A stretch of 40,291 nt of DNA from contig SBHD01000135.1 of the NCBI GenBank assembly GCA_006226345.1, forward strand, positions 1 to 40,291, given 5' to 3'. Position 1 is the first letter of the stretch, and each line of letters begins with the position of its first letter. Position numbers and translations under genes: made by a program. The notes below the pieces were generated by a model, which had not been told where the DNA came from, searched no databases, and saw only the letters and a program-made list of their open reading frames with translations. Positions 1 to 8,499 of this stretch are shown one piece after another. Source of the DNA: Bacteroidota bacterium. Its GTDB lineage: Bacteria; Bacteroidota; Bacteroidia; Chitinophagales; Saprospiraceae.

Positions 1-1
1 T

Positions 2-157
2 GAGGTGTATTCCAAAGGAAAATCCCTGGTAGAAAAGGTGTTCTATCTGGTACATTTCGGAGACTGGTTATCCTACTACCTCGCCGAGGCAAGGTCTGTT
101 GACCCGGTGGAGATCAAAGTCATTGAATACCTCAAGGGAGAACTGGCCCGGTATTGA
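2..157 (+). CDS. Bifunctional phosphoglucose/phosphomannose isomerase, C-terminal fragment (cut by window edge)
   Basis: An open frame enters from the left edge and gives 51 residues before TGA at 155-157. The stretch FYLVHFGDWLSYYLAEARSV, followed by DPVEIKVIEYLKGEL, is the typical tail of the archaeal-type SIS-domain isomerase that interconverts glucose-6-P, fructose-6-P and mannose-6-P. The catalytic SIS domains lie outside the window, so the assignment rests only on this C-terminal pattern. The gene is followed after 54 bp by a second, unrelated-type glucose-6-phosphate isomerase on the same strand with no terminator between them, which suggests co-transcription. Confidence 0.72.
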   Translation, partial: EVYSKGKSLVEKVFYLVHFGDWLSYYLAEARSVDPVEIKVIEYLKGELARY

Positions 158-211
158 CCGTCGCTATGTATGCGGTTCGCGCCACTTCCAACAACCTAAA
201 CGATTTTACAA

Positions 212-1516
212 ATGTCCAATCTCACGCTCGACCTCTCCCCTGCCAGTGCCTTTATTCAACCAGAAGAATTATCCGCCCTAAAACCACAGATACTGGCGGC
301 AGCACAAACGCTGGAAGACCGCAGCGGCCCCGGAAATAGTTTTCTTGGATGGCTGGACCTCCCCGGACAACAAGACCAACAAGAGCTGGATCAGGTCCGG
401 AAGGCAGCCCGCCGTATTCAGGAGCAAAGTTCTGTGCTGGTAGTAGTTGGCATTGGTGGTTCATACCTCGGCTCCAAAGCGGCGCTGGAGTTCTGCCATC
501 CGGGATCCCCATTGACGGGAGGACCGGACCAGAATGCACTTCAGGTGTGTTTTGCCGGCACCAATCTGAGCGCAGCGTATCTCAACCAGCTTCTTCAGGC
601 ACTGGAAGGAAAAGATTTTTCGGTCAATGTCATTTCGAAGTCCGGCACTACTACCGAGCCGGCCATAGCCTTTCGAATTCTGAAGAAAAAACTCGAAGAG
701 CGATATGGGAAGGATGGTGCCCGGTCGCGTATTTATGCAACTACAGACCGGTCGCGCGGAGCATTAAAAACGCTGTCTGACCAGGAAGGATACGAAACCT
801 TTGTAGTACCGGATGATGTCGGCGGACGGTTTTCCGTGCTCACTCCGGTTGGTTTGCTGCCGGTCAGTGCTGCGGGCATTGATATCGGTCAGTTGATGGC
901 GGGGGCAGCCAATGCCCGGCAGCAATACCAGTCCGAAGCATATGAGGACAATGCGGTTTTACGGTACGTTGCGGCACGTAACATCCTGCACCGGAAAGGG
1001 AAAGATATCGAACTATTGATCAGCTACGAGCCGCGTTTGCTGTATCTGACGGAATGGTGGAAACAACTTTATGGAGAGAGTGAAGGGAAGGACGGAAAAG
1101 GGATCTTCCCGGCCAGCGCCAGTTTTACTACAGACCTGCATTCGCTGGGCCAGTATATCCAGGACGGCAAGCGGCATTTATTTGAAACGCTGTTAGAGAT
1201 CGAAAAGCCGGAGTCTGATCTTATTATTGAAGCTGAACCCGAGGACCTGGATGGCCTCAACTACCTCGCAGGGAAGTCCCTTGATTTTGTGAATAAAAAG
1301 GCTGCAGAAGGAACTATTCTGGCCCATATTGACGGAGGAGTACCCAACCTGAAGATCTCCATTCCGGAAGCGACACCATACCACCTTGGCCAATTGTTCT
1401 ATTTCTTTGAAAAAGCCTGTGCGATCAGCGGTTATCTTCTTGGTGTCAATCCTTTTGATCAGCCTGGTGTGGAAGCATATAAAAAGAATATGTTCCGGCT
1501 GCTGGGTAAAAAGTAA
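212..1516 (+). CDS. pgi: Glucose-6-phosphate isomerase
   Basis: A protein of 434 residues, the usual length of the short Bacillus-type cytosolic isomerase that converts glucose-6-P to fructose-6-P in glycolysis and gluconeogenesis. Visible family marks are the sugar-phosphate loop [18 protein letters not shown] near residue 75, the [15 protein letters not shown] motif that binds phosphate, [14 protein letters not shown], the [10 protein letters not shown] segment carrying the expected catalytic glutamate, and the C-terminal signature [14 protein letters not shown] with the conserved lysine. The ATG at 212 fits the family N terminus. It follows the end of a second isomerase gene by 54 bp. It converges with the next gene, the two stop codons being separated by only 2 bp. 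Confidence 0.95.
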   Translation: MSNLTLDLSPASAFIQPEELSALKPQILAAAQTLEDRSGPGNSFLGWLDLPGQQDQQELDQVRKAARRIQEQSSVLVVVGIGGSYLGSKAALEFCHPGSPLTGGPDQNALQVCFAGTNLSAAYLNQLLQALEGKDFSVNVISKSGTTTEPAIAFRILKKKLEERYGKDGARSRIYATTDRSRGALKTLSDQEGYETFVVPDDVGGRFSVLTPVGLLPVSAAGIDIGQLMAGAANARQQYQSEAYEDNAVLRYVAARNILHRKGKDIELLISYEPRLLYLTEWWKQLYGESEGKDGKGIFPASASFTTDLHSLGQYIQDGKRHLFETLLEIEKPESDLIIEAEPEDLDGLNYLAGKSLDFVNKKAAEGTILAHIDGGVPNLKISIPEATPYHLGQLFYFFEKACAISGYLLGVNPFDQPGVEAYKKNMFRLLGKK

Positions 1517-1518
1517 CA

Positions 1519-2973
1519 TCAATTCCGGAACGGCTCCAATCGCACATAAGGCGTGGTATCCCGCAAATGAAAATACCGTCCGGGCATCTGGTCATACCGG
1601 TAGTTTTGAAATTCACCCAGGAACAACCGGGGATGCTCTAAAAGGCTGTCGAACCGCCAGGCAGATTCATCGATCAGTATACACCGGGCACTATCGGGGC
1701 TTTCCAGGGCAGACAACAGTAAAAACTCATAGGCCGATCCCCAGGAAAGTATCAATGTATCCATAGGCACCTGCTCCTCTGTTAGCAACAACTTCCGGCT
1801 TTGCAGGCCTGCGGTCTTTTCCAGAAATGTACGTTCCCAGTTGATACGGTCTGTCCAGGACTGGTGCCGGTGAGTGATCCGCAGTACCCCAATGAGAGCG
1901 ATAAGGGCTACACCAGGCACTATAAACCGGCCTGCTCCCAGACGAGGCAGCACATCAACTACCAGTGGCAATGCAACAAAAAATGCGAGGGGAACATACA
2001 GGTTTTCCAGGTAGAACTGATTGTCACCTGCGTGGAAAGGAACATTGACCAGCAGCAGGAACCCGAAAGGCGACACGGAAACAAGTATTGCTTTTAACCA
2101 ATCCCTGTTCCAAAGATAAAACCCGGTATTGAGCAGCAGTAACAGCGGCACCATGTAATAATCAGTCCAGCACCAGTGTAAAAAATCCCGGTTGCTCCGG
2201 ATAGCTATCCAGTTGGGCCAGAGTTCTCCAAAGGCCCGGGCGCGCTCCAGGGACATCGCATCGTACCAGTCCAGTTTGAATACCTTGTATTTCAAAAATG
2301 TCAATACCAGAAAGGCCCCTGCCAGGAGCAGATAGATCCTTTTTTTTCGAAGAGGGGCTCGTCCGACAACAATATATGCCGTGCTGAATAGCAGCGGGTA
2401 TATGACAAGGGGATGAAAATAGAAAGCCGTGACCAGTGCGCCCACCAATATCCCCATTTGCCACCACGACATGTCCTGCACACTGTCAAACCGGTCTACC
2501 CATGCCAGAACCAGGATCAAAAAAGCAAGCCCCTGCGGCATTTCAGATAGCCAGTAAAAGGTATGGCTGGTCAGCAGTGTTGAGCACAAAATGAGTACTA
2601 GTCCCCACTTCCATTGGCCCAACCCGGCAGTGATCCCCAAAAACAACAGGATGTAATACAGAATATGACCGGTCGAATAGGTTTGCAACACCCCCTGAAG
2701 AGGCAGGCCGGCTTCCTGCGCCAGCCAGGGAAAAACCTGGGTAGCAGCTGCCCCGAACCGTCCGCTCTGGATCTGAAGAGCGCCGGTACGCAGGATCTGA
2801 AAGGTCTGAAAGGCCATGTCCAGCACGGCCATGCGCTCCTGATAAAAAACGGCTGCCAACACCAGCAAACTGGTATAGACAGCCGTTCCAAGGAGCAGCG
2901 TTTGCCTTTTCGGATCAGGTTGTTGTAGTATATTCGACATAACAGGAGCTGAAAAGGTCCGGTCAAACATCAA
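1519..2973 (-). CDS. Polytopic inner-membrane protein of unknown function
   Basis: A protein of 484 residues with about ten hydrophobic spans between residues 25 and 365 (for example ILYYILLFLGITAGLGQW, GLVLILCSTLLTSHTFYWL and YYMVPLLLLLNTGFYLW). A soluble tail of roughly 110 residues follows. The layout resembles membrane glycosyltransferases of the GT-C/ArnT type, which have many spans and a C-terminal soluble part. However, no clear DD/DE motif in the first loop was recognised, so no function is assigned. The start is either the ATG at 2973 or the one at 2940 (MSNILQQPDPK). It lies 42 bp downstream of the thiolase gene on the same strand, so the two may share a transcript. Confidence 0.7.
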   Translation of the reverse strand: MMFDRTFSAPVMSNILQQPDPKRQTLLLGTAVYTSLLVLAAVFYQERMAVLDMAFQTFQILRTGALQIQSGRFGAAATQVFPWLAQEAGLPLQGVLQTYSTGHILYYILLFLGITAGLGQWKWGLVLILCSTLLTSHTFYWLSEMPQGLAFLILVLAWVDRFDSVQDMSWWQMGILVGALVTAFYFHPLVIYPLLFSTAYIVVGRAPLRKKRIYLLLAGAFLVLTFLKYKVFKLDWYDAMSLERARAFGELWPNWIAIRSNRDFLHWCWTDYYMVPLLLLLNTGFYLWNRDWLKAILVSVSPFGFLLLVNVPFHAGDNQFYLENLYVPLAFFVALPLVVDVLPRLGAGRFIVPGVALIALIGVLRITHRHQSWTDRINWERTFLEKTAGLQSRKLLLTEEQVPMDTLILSWGSAYEFLLLSALESPDSARCILIDESAWRFDSLLEHPRLFLGEFQNYRYDQMPGRYFHLRDTTPYVRLEPFRN

Positions 2974-3015
2974 TCCGGCAAACAGCCTGGTTCAGGGATT
3001 TGAGTCCACAAAGGA

Positions 3016-4194
3016 TCAAACACGCTCGATCACAATGGCAGTAGCCCCGCCCCCGCCATTGCAAATGGCAGCAAGCCCCAGGGAACCGTTCTTTTGTTGC
3101 AGCACGTTATTTAATGTCGTGACAATACGAGCGCCGGAAGCGCCCAGCGGGTGCCCGAGCGAGACAGCCCCGCCAAAAATATTGTTTTTATCGTGCGGTA
3201 CATCCAGCACCTGTTCAAAAGCCAGTGCCACAACGGCAAAAGCTTCGTTCACCTCAAAGAAGTCGATATCTGATTGTTGAACACCAGCCATTTTCATGGC
3301 TTTGGGCGCAGCGATGGTCGGCGTAGTTGTGAACCATTCCGGCTCCTGTTCCGCATCGGCAAATCCACGGATCCGGGCAACTGGTTTCAGACCGTATTTC
3401 TGTACTGCTTCGGCACTGGCCAGGATGAGGGCGGAAGCACCGTCGTTGATGGTACTGGCATTAGCGGCAGTAACAGTTCCATCAGGTGTAAATGCCGGCC
3501 GCAAGCCCGGAACCTTTTCAAACATCACTTTTTTAAACTCCTCATCTTCTGTCATCAACACCGGGTCGCCTTTGCGTTGCGGGATATCCACCGGAACGAT
3601 CTCTGCCTTCATAAACCCACCTTCCGTTGCAGCGGCAGCACGCTTATAGGAATCGATCGCAAAGGCATCCTGATCCTCCCGCGAAATATTGTATTTGGCA
3701 GCTGTTGCATCTGCGCAAACGCCCATCGCCTTCTGGTTATATACGTCGGTCAGACCGTCTTTCGCCAATCCGTCTACCAGTTCGGCATTACCGTATTTAT
3801 ACCCCCAGCGGGCATTAGGGATGTAATAAGGGATTTGGGACATATTCTCCATACCACCCGCCACAACAATTTCATTCAGCCCAAGCATAATGCTCTGTGC
3901 CCCCAGGGTGATCGCTTTCATTCCGGATGCACAGACTTTGTTGATGGTAGTACAAGGGGTGTTGGCGGGCAGGCCGGCAAACACAGCAGCCTGGCGGGCC
4001 GGCGCCTGGCCGAGATTGGCGCTGACAACATTTCCCATCAGTACTTCCGTAACCCAGTCGGCCTGGACCGACGCCTGTTTCAAGGCGCCTTTAATGGCTG
4101 CTGCGCCGAGTTTTGTAGCGCTGATCCCGGAAAGTGCTCCGCCAAAACTTCCAATCGGCGTTCGAACTGCTGAAACGATAAAGACCTCTTTCAT
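3016..4194 (-). CDS. Acetyl-CoA C-acetyltransferase (thiolase)
   Basis: A protein of 392 residues that joins two acetyl-CoA, or cleaves acetoacetyl-CoA, by the biosynthetic-thiolase mechanism. All three active-site positions are present: Cys88 in NKVCASGMKA, His348 in SLGHPLGASG and Cys378 in CNGGGGATAIV. The numbering matches the Zoogloea enzyme almost exactly. The start was placed at the ATG giving MKEVFIVSAVRTPIG, the canonical thiolase N terminus; an in-frame ATG 16 codons earlier adds only a non-homologous leader. A membrane-protein gene follows after 42 bp on the same strand. Whether it serves mevalonate, ketone or fatty-acid metabolism cannot be told from the neighbours. Confidence 0.95.
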   Translation of the reverse strand: MKEVFIVSAVRTPIGSFGGALSGISATKLGAAAIKGALKQASVQADWVTEVLMGNVVSANLGQAPARQAAVFAGLPANTPCTTINKVCASGMKAITLGAQSIMLGLNEIVVAGGMENMSQIPYYIPNARWGYKYGNAELVDGLAKDGLTDVYNQKAMGVCADATAAKYNISREDQDAFAIDSYKRAAAATEGGFMKAEIVPVDIPQRKGDPVLMTEDEEFKKVMFEKVPGLRPAFTPDGTVTAANASTINDGASALILASAEAVQKYGLKPVARIRGFADAEQEPEWFTTTPTIAAPKAMKMAGVQQSDIDFFEVNEAFAVVALAFEQVLDVPHDKNNIFGGAVSLGHPLGASGARIVTTLNNVLQQKNGSLGLAAICNGGGGATAIVIERV

Positions 4195-4228
4195 GTATAT
4201 TGATTTGGATAGGTTTAAAAATGCGCCG

Positions 4229-4262
4229 CGAAGGTACGCCATTTTGACTTTCTGATTTCAAA
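4229..4262 (-). promoter_or_regulatory. Possible promoter of the thiolase gene
   Basis: On the minus strand TTTG (4262-4259) is followed after 22 bp by TACCTTCG (4236-4229), one mismatch from the Bacteroidota -7 element TAnnTTTG. Transcription would start about 25-30 bp before the chosen ATG at 4194. This supports that start over the upstream in-frame ATG at 4242. Confidence 0.4.
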
Positions 4263-4371
4263 ATCAAATTCTGCAAACACCGTTTCGGCCTACATTCCAT
4301 TCCTTAATGAAGATCCGAAACGGTATTAAATTTTATAATAAAATGCGAATAAAATGGCATAGTTGGAGGTA

Positions 4372-4402
4372 TTGACAATTAACAGAATTTTTCCTATCTT
4401 TA
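4372..4402 (+). promoter_or_regulatory. Bacteroidota-type promoter of the rhodanese-like gene
   Basis: TTG at 4372-4374, a 20-bp spacer, then TATCTTTA at 4395-4402, one mismatch from TAnnTTTG. The predicted start of transcription near 4409 leaves a leader of about 35 nt before the ATG at 4445. The surrounding 4243-4444 gap is AT-rich and holds nothing else recognised. Confidence 0.65.
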
Positions 4403-4444
4403 CAGGCGTTCTAAAGACAATTATTACAAGAAAACAACATTATC

Positions 4445-4768
4445 ATGACTAAACATCAACTTATTTCTGCGCGCGAAGCGTATGCAGCTTATTTTCGTGG
4501 GCATGTGCTCGTAGATGTACGCGAGCCCGACATGATGGCCCGTAAAAAAGTAGCGGATATCAACCACCTGGTTACGCTTCCGATGAGCGAACTTACCCAG
4601 CGCTTTGAAGAACTGCCGCCCAACCGCCCGATCGTTTTGGTATCCGGATTAGGAAATAGCGGGAGTACGGCAGCACATTTTCTGCTGGAGCACGGCTTTC
4701 ATGATGTAGCTGTAGTAGAAGGGGGAATGGCAGAATGGGAAGAAGAAGGCCTGCCCACCCGAAATTAA
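4445..4768 (+). CDS. Rhodanese-like domain protein without cysteine
   Basis: A single rhodanese fold of 107 residues with no signal peptide, so probably cytosolic. Typical marks are VLVDVREPDM near residue 21, the middle segment INHLVTLPMSEL, and the end VVEGGMAEWEEEGLPT. In active rhodaneses the loop after the fourth strand reads like VYCRSGNRS with a sulfur-carrying cysteine. Here it is VLVSGLGNSGS, with Ser67 in that place, and the whole protein contains no cysteine. Sulfur transfer by the classical mechanism is therefore excluded; a binding or scaffolding role is more likely. It has its own promoter and a terminator-like hairpin downstream, so it appears to be monocistronic. Confidence 0.85.
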   Translation: MTKHQLISAREAYAAYFRGHVLVDVREPDMMARKKVADINHLVTLPMSELTQRFEELPPNRPIVLVSGLGNSGSTAAHFLLEHGFHDVAVVEGGMAEWEEEGLPTRN

Positions 4769-4830
4769 TACCGCCCGCCCGCCACTTTATTTCCAGATTA
4801 GCTCCTCCTGCAAGTACCGCAGGAAAACGG

Positions 4831-4865
4831 AGTCCCTCGTGGACACGAGGGGCTTATGTTTTTTA
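4831..4865 (+). terminator. Intrinsic terminator after the rhodanese-like gene
   Basis: The stem CCCTCG/CGAGGG (4834-4839 with 4846-4851, loop TGGACA) is extended by outer pairs 4831-4833 with 4852-4854, and is followed within a few bases by a T-rich run around 4859-4864. It lies 60 bp after the rhodanese stop and before the sensor kinase promoter. Confidence 0.6.
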
Positions 4866-4906
4866 TGGACATAGGGAAAGCATGAATTCAGATAGCGCAA
4901 ACTTGT

Positions 4907-4914
4907 TACTTTTG
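4907..4914 (+). promoter_or_regulatory. -7 promoter element of the sensor kinase gene
   Basis: TACTTTTG is an exact match to TAnnTTTG. No good TTTG lies about 20 bp upstream, so the -33 half is weak. The expected transcript would have a leader of only about 15-20 nt before the ATG at 4937. Confidence 0.5.
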
Positions 4915-4936
4915 GCGCATAAATACCATTTCGTTC

Positions 4937-6496
4937 ATGTCTGTAAAATCACGTATTAACCCGACTTCCATTTCGCTGATCCTCGCCTTCATGGCAGGCA
5001 TTTTCATTCTGGATGCGTGGTTTGTACATGACAGCAACCTTTCCTTTGCCTATTTGCTGGTAGTCATACTGGGACTTTTCTTCAGCGAGAAAAACGATGT
5101 GGTGCTGTTGAGCGTATCGGCAACTGCCCTGACCGTAATTGCCGTTATCCTTCAATATTATGAGGGCGTGGAGTCCACCCTGGATGAAATGCTGTTTTCC
5201 CGGACCATTAGCGTAGCCGGGATCTGGACTGGTGCCTATCTGGTCATTACCATCATAAATATGCGGGAGGATGAGGTGCTTCAGGAAGAGCAGTTCCATG
5301 CCCTCTTCCGGTTTGCGACCAATGGCATCCTTATTGCAAATGACCGGGGGCAGATCGTTCGGATCAATCCGGCAGCAGAGCAACTGTTTGGTTACACAGC
5401 CGAAGAATTGTCAGGGCGCCTGGTAGAGGTCCTTATACCGGCTCGGCTTTCCAAACTGCATGAAAATCACCGAAAGGACTTTAAAAACAATCCCCGGCCA
5501 CGCACTATGGGAACGGGACTTGACCTGTATGCCGTGCGCAAGGATGGTGTAGAATTTCCGGTAGAAGTAAGCCTTAGTCCATTCCGGACGGAAGAAGGTG
5601 ATTTTATTATGGCGTTTGTCGTTGACAACACCCTGCGGAAGGAAAATGAGCAACGGATCATGCGCCAAAACCAAAAACTGGAACAACTTGCCGGCGCCCT
5701 GCAAAACCTGAATGAAGGCCTGGAGGAAAAAGTAATGATCCGTACAAGGGAACTGGAAAAAGCTAAAAACGACCTGTCCAGCGCACTCGCCACCGAACGC
5801 GAGCTCGGTGAGCTGAAAAGCAGGTTCGTATCTATGGCCTCTCATGAGTTTCGAACACCACTGAGCACCGTACTTTCCTCTGCCTCCCTGATCAATGCCT
5901 ATGCCGATCGGCAAGACTTTGAAAACATCAAAAAACACAGTCAACGCATCAAGTCTGCAGTAAACAACCTGAACACTATCCTCAGCGAGTTCCTATCCCT
6001 CGGCAAACTGGAAGAAGGCAGAACAGAACTCAACCTGCGCGAAATATCCCTGCCGGAGATCATAGAAGAAGTCCATTCCGAGATCAAAGGACTCTTCCGG
6101 GCCGGCCAGGAACTCGACTATGAACATGAAGGAACGGAAACCGCACTGCTGGATCCAGGTCTGCTCAAACACGCCCTGCTGAACCTGTTCTCCAATGCGA
6201 CCAAATACTCACCAGAGAACAGCACGATCACAATCCGGACCAGTATTTCACCTGAACGGATCACCCTCCGCATTATCGATCAGGGAATGGGGATCCCCCT
6301 GGCTGATCAGAAGCATTTGTTTACCCGTTTTTTCCGCGCCACCAACGCCACTAATATCCAGGGCACGGGCCTGGGCCTCTACATCGTAAAGCGCTATGTG
6401 GAACTGATGGGCGGCGAGATCGGATTCAAAAGCGAAGAAGGAAAAGGTACCGAATTTTGGGTACATATCCATCCGCAAGAAAAATTGAGAAAATAA
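4937..6496 (+). CDS. Membrane-bound PAS sensor histidine kinase
   Basis: A protein of 519 residues. Four hydrophobic spans occupy about residues 10-110 with very short loops, so there is no large periplasmic sensor. A PAS domain (about 118-230) begins with FHALFRFATNGILIANDRG and includes INPAAEQLFGYTAEEL. A coiled-coil linker (about 235-290) leads into the phosphoacceptor motif SMASHEFRTPLS with His303. The ATPase domain shows the N box (LLNLFSNATKYSP), G1 (IIDQGMGIPL), F box (LFTRFFRA) and G2 (GTGLGLYIVKRYVELMGG). The signal is likely sensed in the membrane or by the PAS pocket. No response regulator gene is adjacent, so the partner is encoded elsewhere. Transcription probably starts at the TACTTTTG element just upstream. 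Confidence 0.93.
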   Translation: MSVKSRINPTSISLILAFMAGIFILDAWFVHDSNLSFAYLLVVILGLFFSEKNDVVLLSVSATALTVIAVILQYYEGVESTLDEMLFSRTISVAGIWTGAYLVITIINMREDEVLQEEQFHALFRFATNGILIANDRGQIVRINPAAEQLFGYTAEELSGRLVEVLIPARLSKLHENHRKDFKNNPRPRTMGTGLDLYAVRKDGVEFPVEVSLSPFRTEEGDFIMAFVVDNTLRKENEQRIMRQNQKLEQLAGALQNLNEGLEEKVMIRTRELEKAKNDLSSALATERELGELKSRFVSMASHEFRTPLSTVLSSASLINAYADRQDFENIKKHSQRIKSAVNNLNTILSEFLSLGKLEEGRTELNLREISLPEIIEEVHSEIKGLFRAGQELDYEHEGTETALLDPGLLKHALLNLFSNATKYSPENSTITIRTSISPERITLRIIDQGMGIPLADQKHLFTRFFRATNATNIQGTGLGLYIVKRYVELMGGEIGFKSEEGKGTEFWVHIHPQEKLRK

Positions 6497-6517
6497 TGCC
6501 CGGAAGGCGTTAGATGC

Positions 6518-6548
6518 TTGCTTTTCGTGATCAAAAAGCTTATATTTC
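6518..6548 (+). promoter_or_regulatory. Possible promoter of the YtxH gene
   Basis: TTG at 6518-6520, a 20-bp spacer and TATATTTC at 6541-6548 (one mismatch to TAnnTTTG). This would give a leader of about 105 nt before the ATG at 6660. The rest of the 163-bp gap holds nothing recognised. Confidence 0.35.
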
Positions 6549-6659
6549 CGTTGAAAATCAAAGACTAAAGACGGGAGGGTTGTTGTTGTTAAATGCATTT
6601 ACCCTGTCCGTCTGAGTATTTCGAAATCAATCTACACTCACTATAAAACAGGAAATATT

Positions 6660-6935
6660 ATGAATACTGGAAAAGCATTATTGGGTATTATCGGAGGTTT
6701 TGCTGCAGGCGCACTCATCGGTGTCCTGTTTGCTCCGGATAAAGGGATAAAAACCCGCAAGAAAATCATGAAGAAAGGCGAAGCCTATGTCGACGAAATG
6801 AAAGACAAAGTGGATGAAATGGTAGAAGAGATGAACTCCAAGTTCGACGACATGATGAACGAAGCCAAAAAACTGGCGATCAAAGGCCGGGCCAAAGCCA
6901 ACTCCCTCAAAGATGAGGTCTTGGATGCCTTATAA
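6660..6935 (+). CDS. YtxH domain protein
   Basis: A small protein of 91 residues with the YtxH layout. A glycine-rich N-terminal membrane segment (LLGIIGGFAAGALIGVLFAP, residues 8-27) is followed by a lysine-rich stretch and a long charged amphipathic helix, KMKDKVDEMVEEMNSKFDD-like, likely a coiled coil facing the cytoplasm. Family members are often linked to general stress or envelope stability, but the biochemical role is not known. It stands alone between a sensor kinase gene and a very strong bidirectional terminator. Confidence 0.85.
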   Translation: MNTGKALLGIIGGFAAGALIGVLFAPDKGIKTRKKIMKKGEAYVDEMKDKVDEMVEEMNSKFDDMMNEAKKLAIKGRAKANSLKDEVLDAL

Positions 6936-6977
6936 CCTCCCAACTACGACCGGACGCCATCCGGGTCAGACTGGCCC

Positions 6978-7030
6978 GAAACAAACAACGCCGCCGGAAG
7001 ATGTATTCTTCCGGCGGCGTTGTTTGTTTC
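6978..7030. terminator. Perfect 24-bp hairpin, bidirectional terminator
   Basis: Bases 6978-7001 pair without a mismatch with 7007-7030, leaving a 5-nt loop (TGTAT). The inner stem is GC-rich (GCCGCCGGAAGA) and the outer ends are A-rich on the left and T-rich on the right, so transcripts from both sides end in a U-rich tail. It separates the converging YtxH (+) and permease (-) genes. Confidence 0.85.
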
Positions 7031-7072
7031 AGTTACTGGATTTGGATCATTCCGTTTGAAAACACCAGTTAC

Positions 7073-8371
7073 TCATTCAAACCGGATCGCCCGGACAGGA
7101 GATATCTTACTGACCGCCAGGGATGGTAACACCAAAAACAAAAGGGTAAGTACCAGCGTTCCGGAATTGATCAATACGATCGGCAGCCAGTTTAATTCAA
7201 CTGGTGCGTAGGAAAGGTAATAATCCGCTTCATTCAGACTGATCAGGTGAAACTGGTCCTGCAACAAACAAAAACCAATGCCGATGAGGTTCCCCCAAAA
7301 CATACCGGTCAGGGTGATCACGGCAGCATAATACAGGAAGATGTGGCGTACCCGGCGGTTCGTCTCGCCCAATGCTTTTAACACCCCTATCATGGTGGTC
7401 CGCTCCAGCACCAGCACCAGGAGGGCTGTGATCATATTTACGATCGCCACTGCCAGCATAAGGCTCAGAATGACCACCTCGTTATAGTCCTGCAGCTGCA
7501 GCCATTCAAAAATAGCCGGAAACTTTTCCCGGATACTGACACAGAGCAAGTCTGGTGGCAGAACTTCTTCATAGATATACGCTGTGTACAGGTCCAGATC
7601 GCGAATATCATCCAGCCAGATCTCAAAACCCGCTACCTGATGCTCATTCCATCCCAGCAGGTCCTGGATTACCCGTATGTCACACAGGGCAAACTTGCGG
7701 TCATATTCCTCCAGCCCGGTTTTGTAAATGCCAGATACCTGAAAGCGACGGCGCAGCTGTTCGTTCTCTTTTACGAAGTGTACAATAAACCGGTCGCCCA
7801 CATCTACCTGTAACCGGTCGGCAGTCTGCCGGCTGATGATAATATCCCGGCTGGGAACGGAATCGTTTAGCGCAAGAGGCTGCCCCTTCTTCAGATAGGG
7901 TTGCAGGTTGGACCAGTCGAAGTCCGGACCAATCCCTTTCAGCAAAATGCCTTCCATGGCGGTCTTGGTACGGATAATACCCGGCTTGTGCGCAAACGCC
8001 TGGATATGCCGGATCCCGCCATACGATCTGCCTTCCGCTTCGCGGCCAGTCTCTACTCCCAGGACCACTTCCGGCGCCGCGTAAACAATCTGGCGAACCG
8101 TATCGAGCGCCGGATAAAAGTCCTGTTCCCGTTCTATAGGGGTCGGTTCAAACGACAGGGAATACGCGGTATCGGAGATGTGGACATGCCCCCAGAATTC
8201 AAAGATCTTCCGGCTGATCTCGCTTTTGAATCCAGCAATAAGTGCCGTAGAGGCGATCATGACTGCCACACTTAGGGAAACCGCAACGATCGCAATACGG
8301 ATGATAAACCGGGAAAAGTTGCGCTTTCCGGAAAAGGCAATGCGACGTGCGATGAAAAACGGAAGGTTCAT
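7073..8371 (-). CDS. ABC transporter permease of the FtsX/LolC-LolE type
   Basis: A protein of 432 residues with the four-span MacB/LolCE architecture. One N-terminal span (IAIVAVSLSVAVMIASTALI, about residues 25-45) is followed by a periplasmic domain of some 230 residues. A C-terminal FtsX block of three spans contains LSLMLAVAIVNMITALLVLV, the coupling segment ERTTMIGVLKALGETNRRVR, and the ending VLPSLAVSKISPVRAIRFE. Relatives release lipoproteins from the inner membrane together with a LolD-type ATPase, but no ATPase gene is nearby, so that partner would be encoded elsewhere. The gene is read away from tyrS and ends at the 24-bp hairpin shared with the YtxH gene. Confidence 0.9.
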   Translation of the reverse strand: MNLPFFIARRIAFSGKRNFSRFIIRIAIVAVSLSVAVMIASTALIAGFKSEISRKIFEFWGHVHISDTAYSLSFEPTPIEREQDFYPALDTVRQIVYAAPEVVLGVETGREAEGRSYGGIRHIQAFAHKPGIIRTKTAMEGILLKGIGPDFDWSNLQPYLKKGQPLALNDSVPSRDIIISRQTADRLQVDVGDRFIVHFVKENEQLRRRFQVSGIYKTGLEEYDRKFALCDIRVIQDLLGWNEHQVAGFEIWLDDIRDLDLYTAYIYEEVLPPDLLCVSIREKFPAIFEWLQLQDYNEVVILSLMLAVAIVNMITALLVLVLERTTMIGVLKALGETNRRVRHIFLYYAAVITLTGMFWGNLIGIGFCLLQDQFHLISLNEADYYLSYAPVELNWLPIVLINSGTLVLTLLFLVLPSLAVSKISPVRAIRFE

Positions 8372-8457
8372 AAGTTGCTGCGAAGTTCGGCAATCCGGTC
8401 AAAAGATTACAGTACTCTGAGAAATACACGCAGTTGCCGGAACGAATTCCACACACA

Positions 8458-8491
8458 TTTGGTTAAACTTCCAAATCAACGGCTAATTTTG
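8458..8491 (+). promoter_or_regulatory. Promoter of tyrS
   Basis: TTTG at 8458-8461, a 22-bp spacer and TAATTTTG at 8484-8491, an exact TAnnTTTG. The -7 element ends 8 bp before the ATG at 8500, so the mRNA should be leaderless or nearly so. Confidence 0.65.
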
Positions 8492-8499
8492 CGCCCACT

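Noticed and set aside
3274-4173. Open frame of 299 codons on the plus strand opposite the thiolase gene
   Set aside because: The thiolase on the other strand has all catalytic residues; the plus-strand frame is a shadow.
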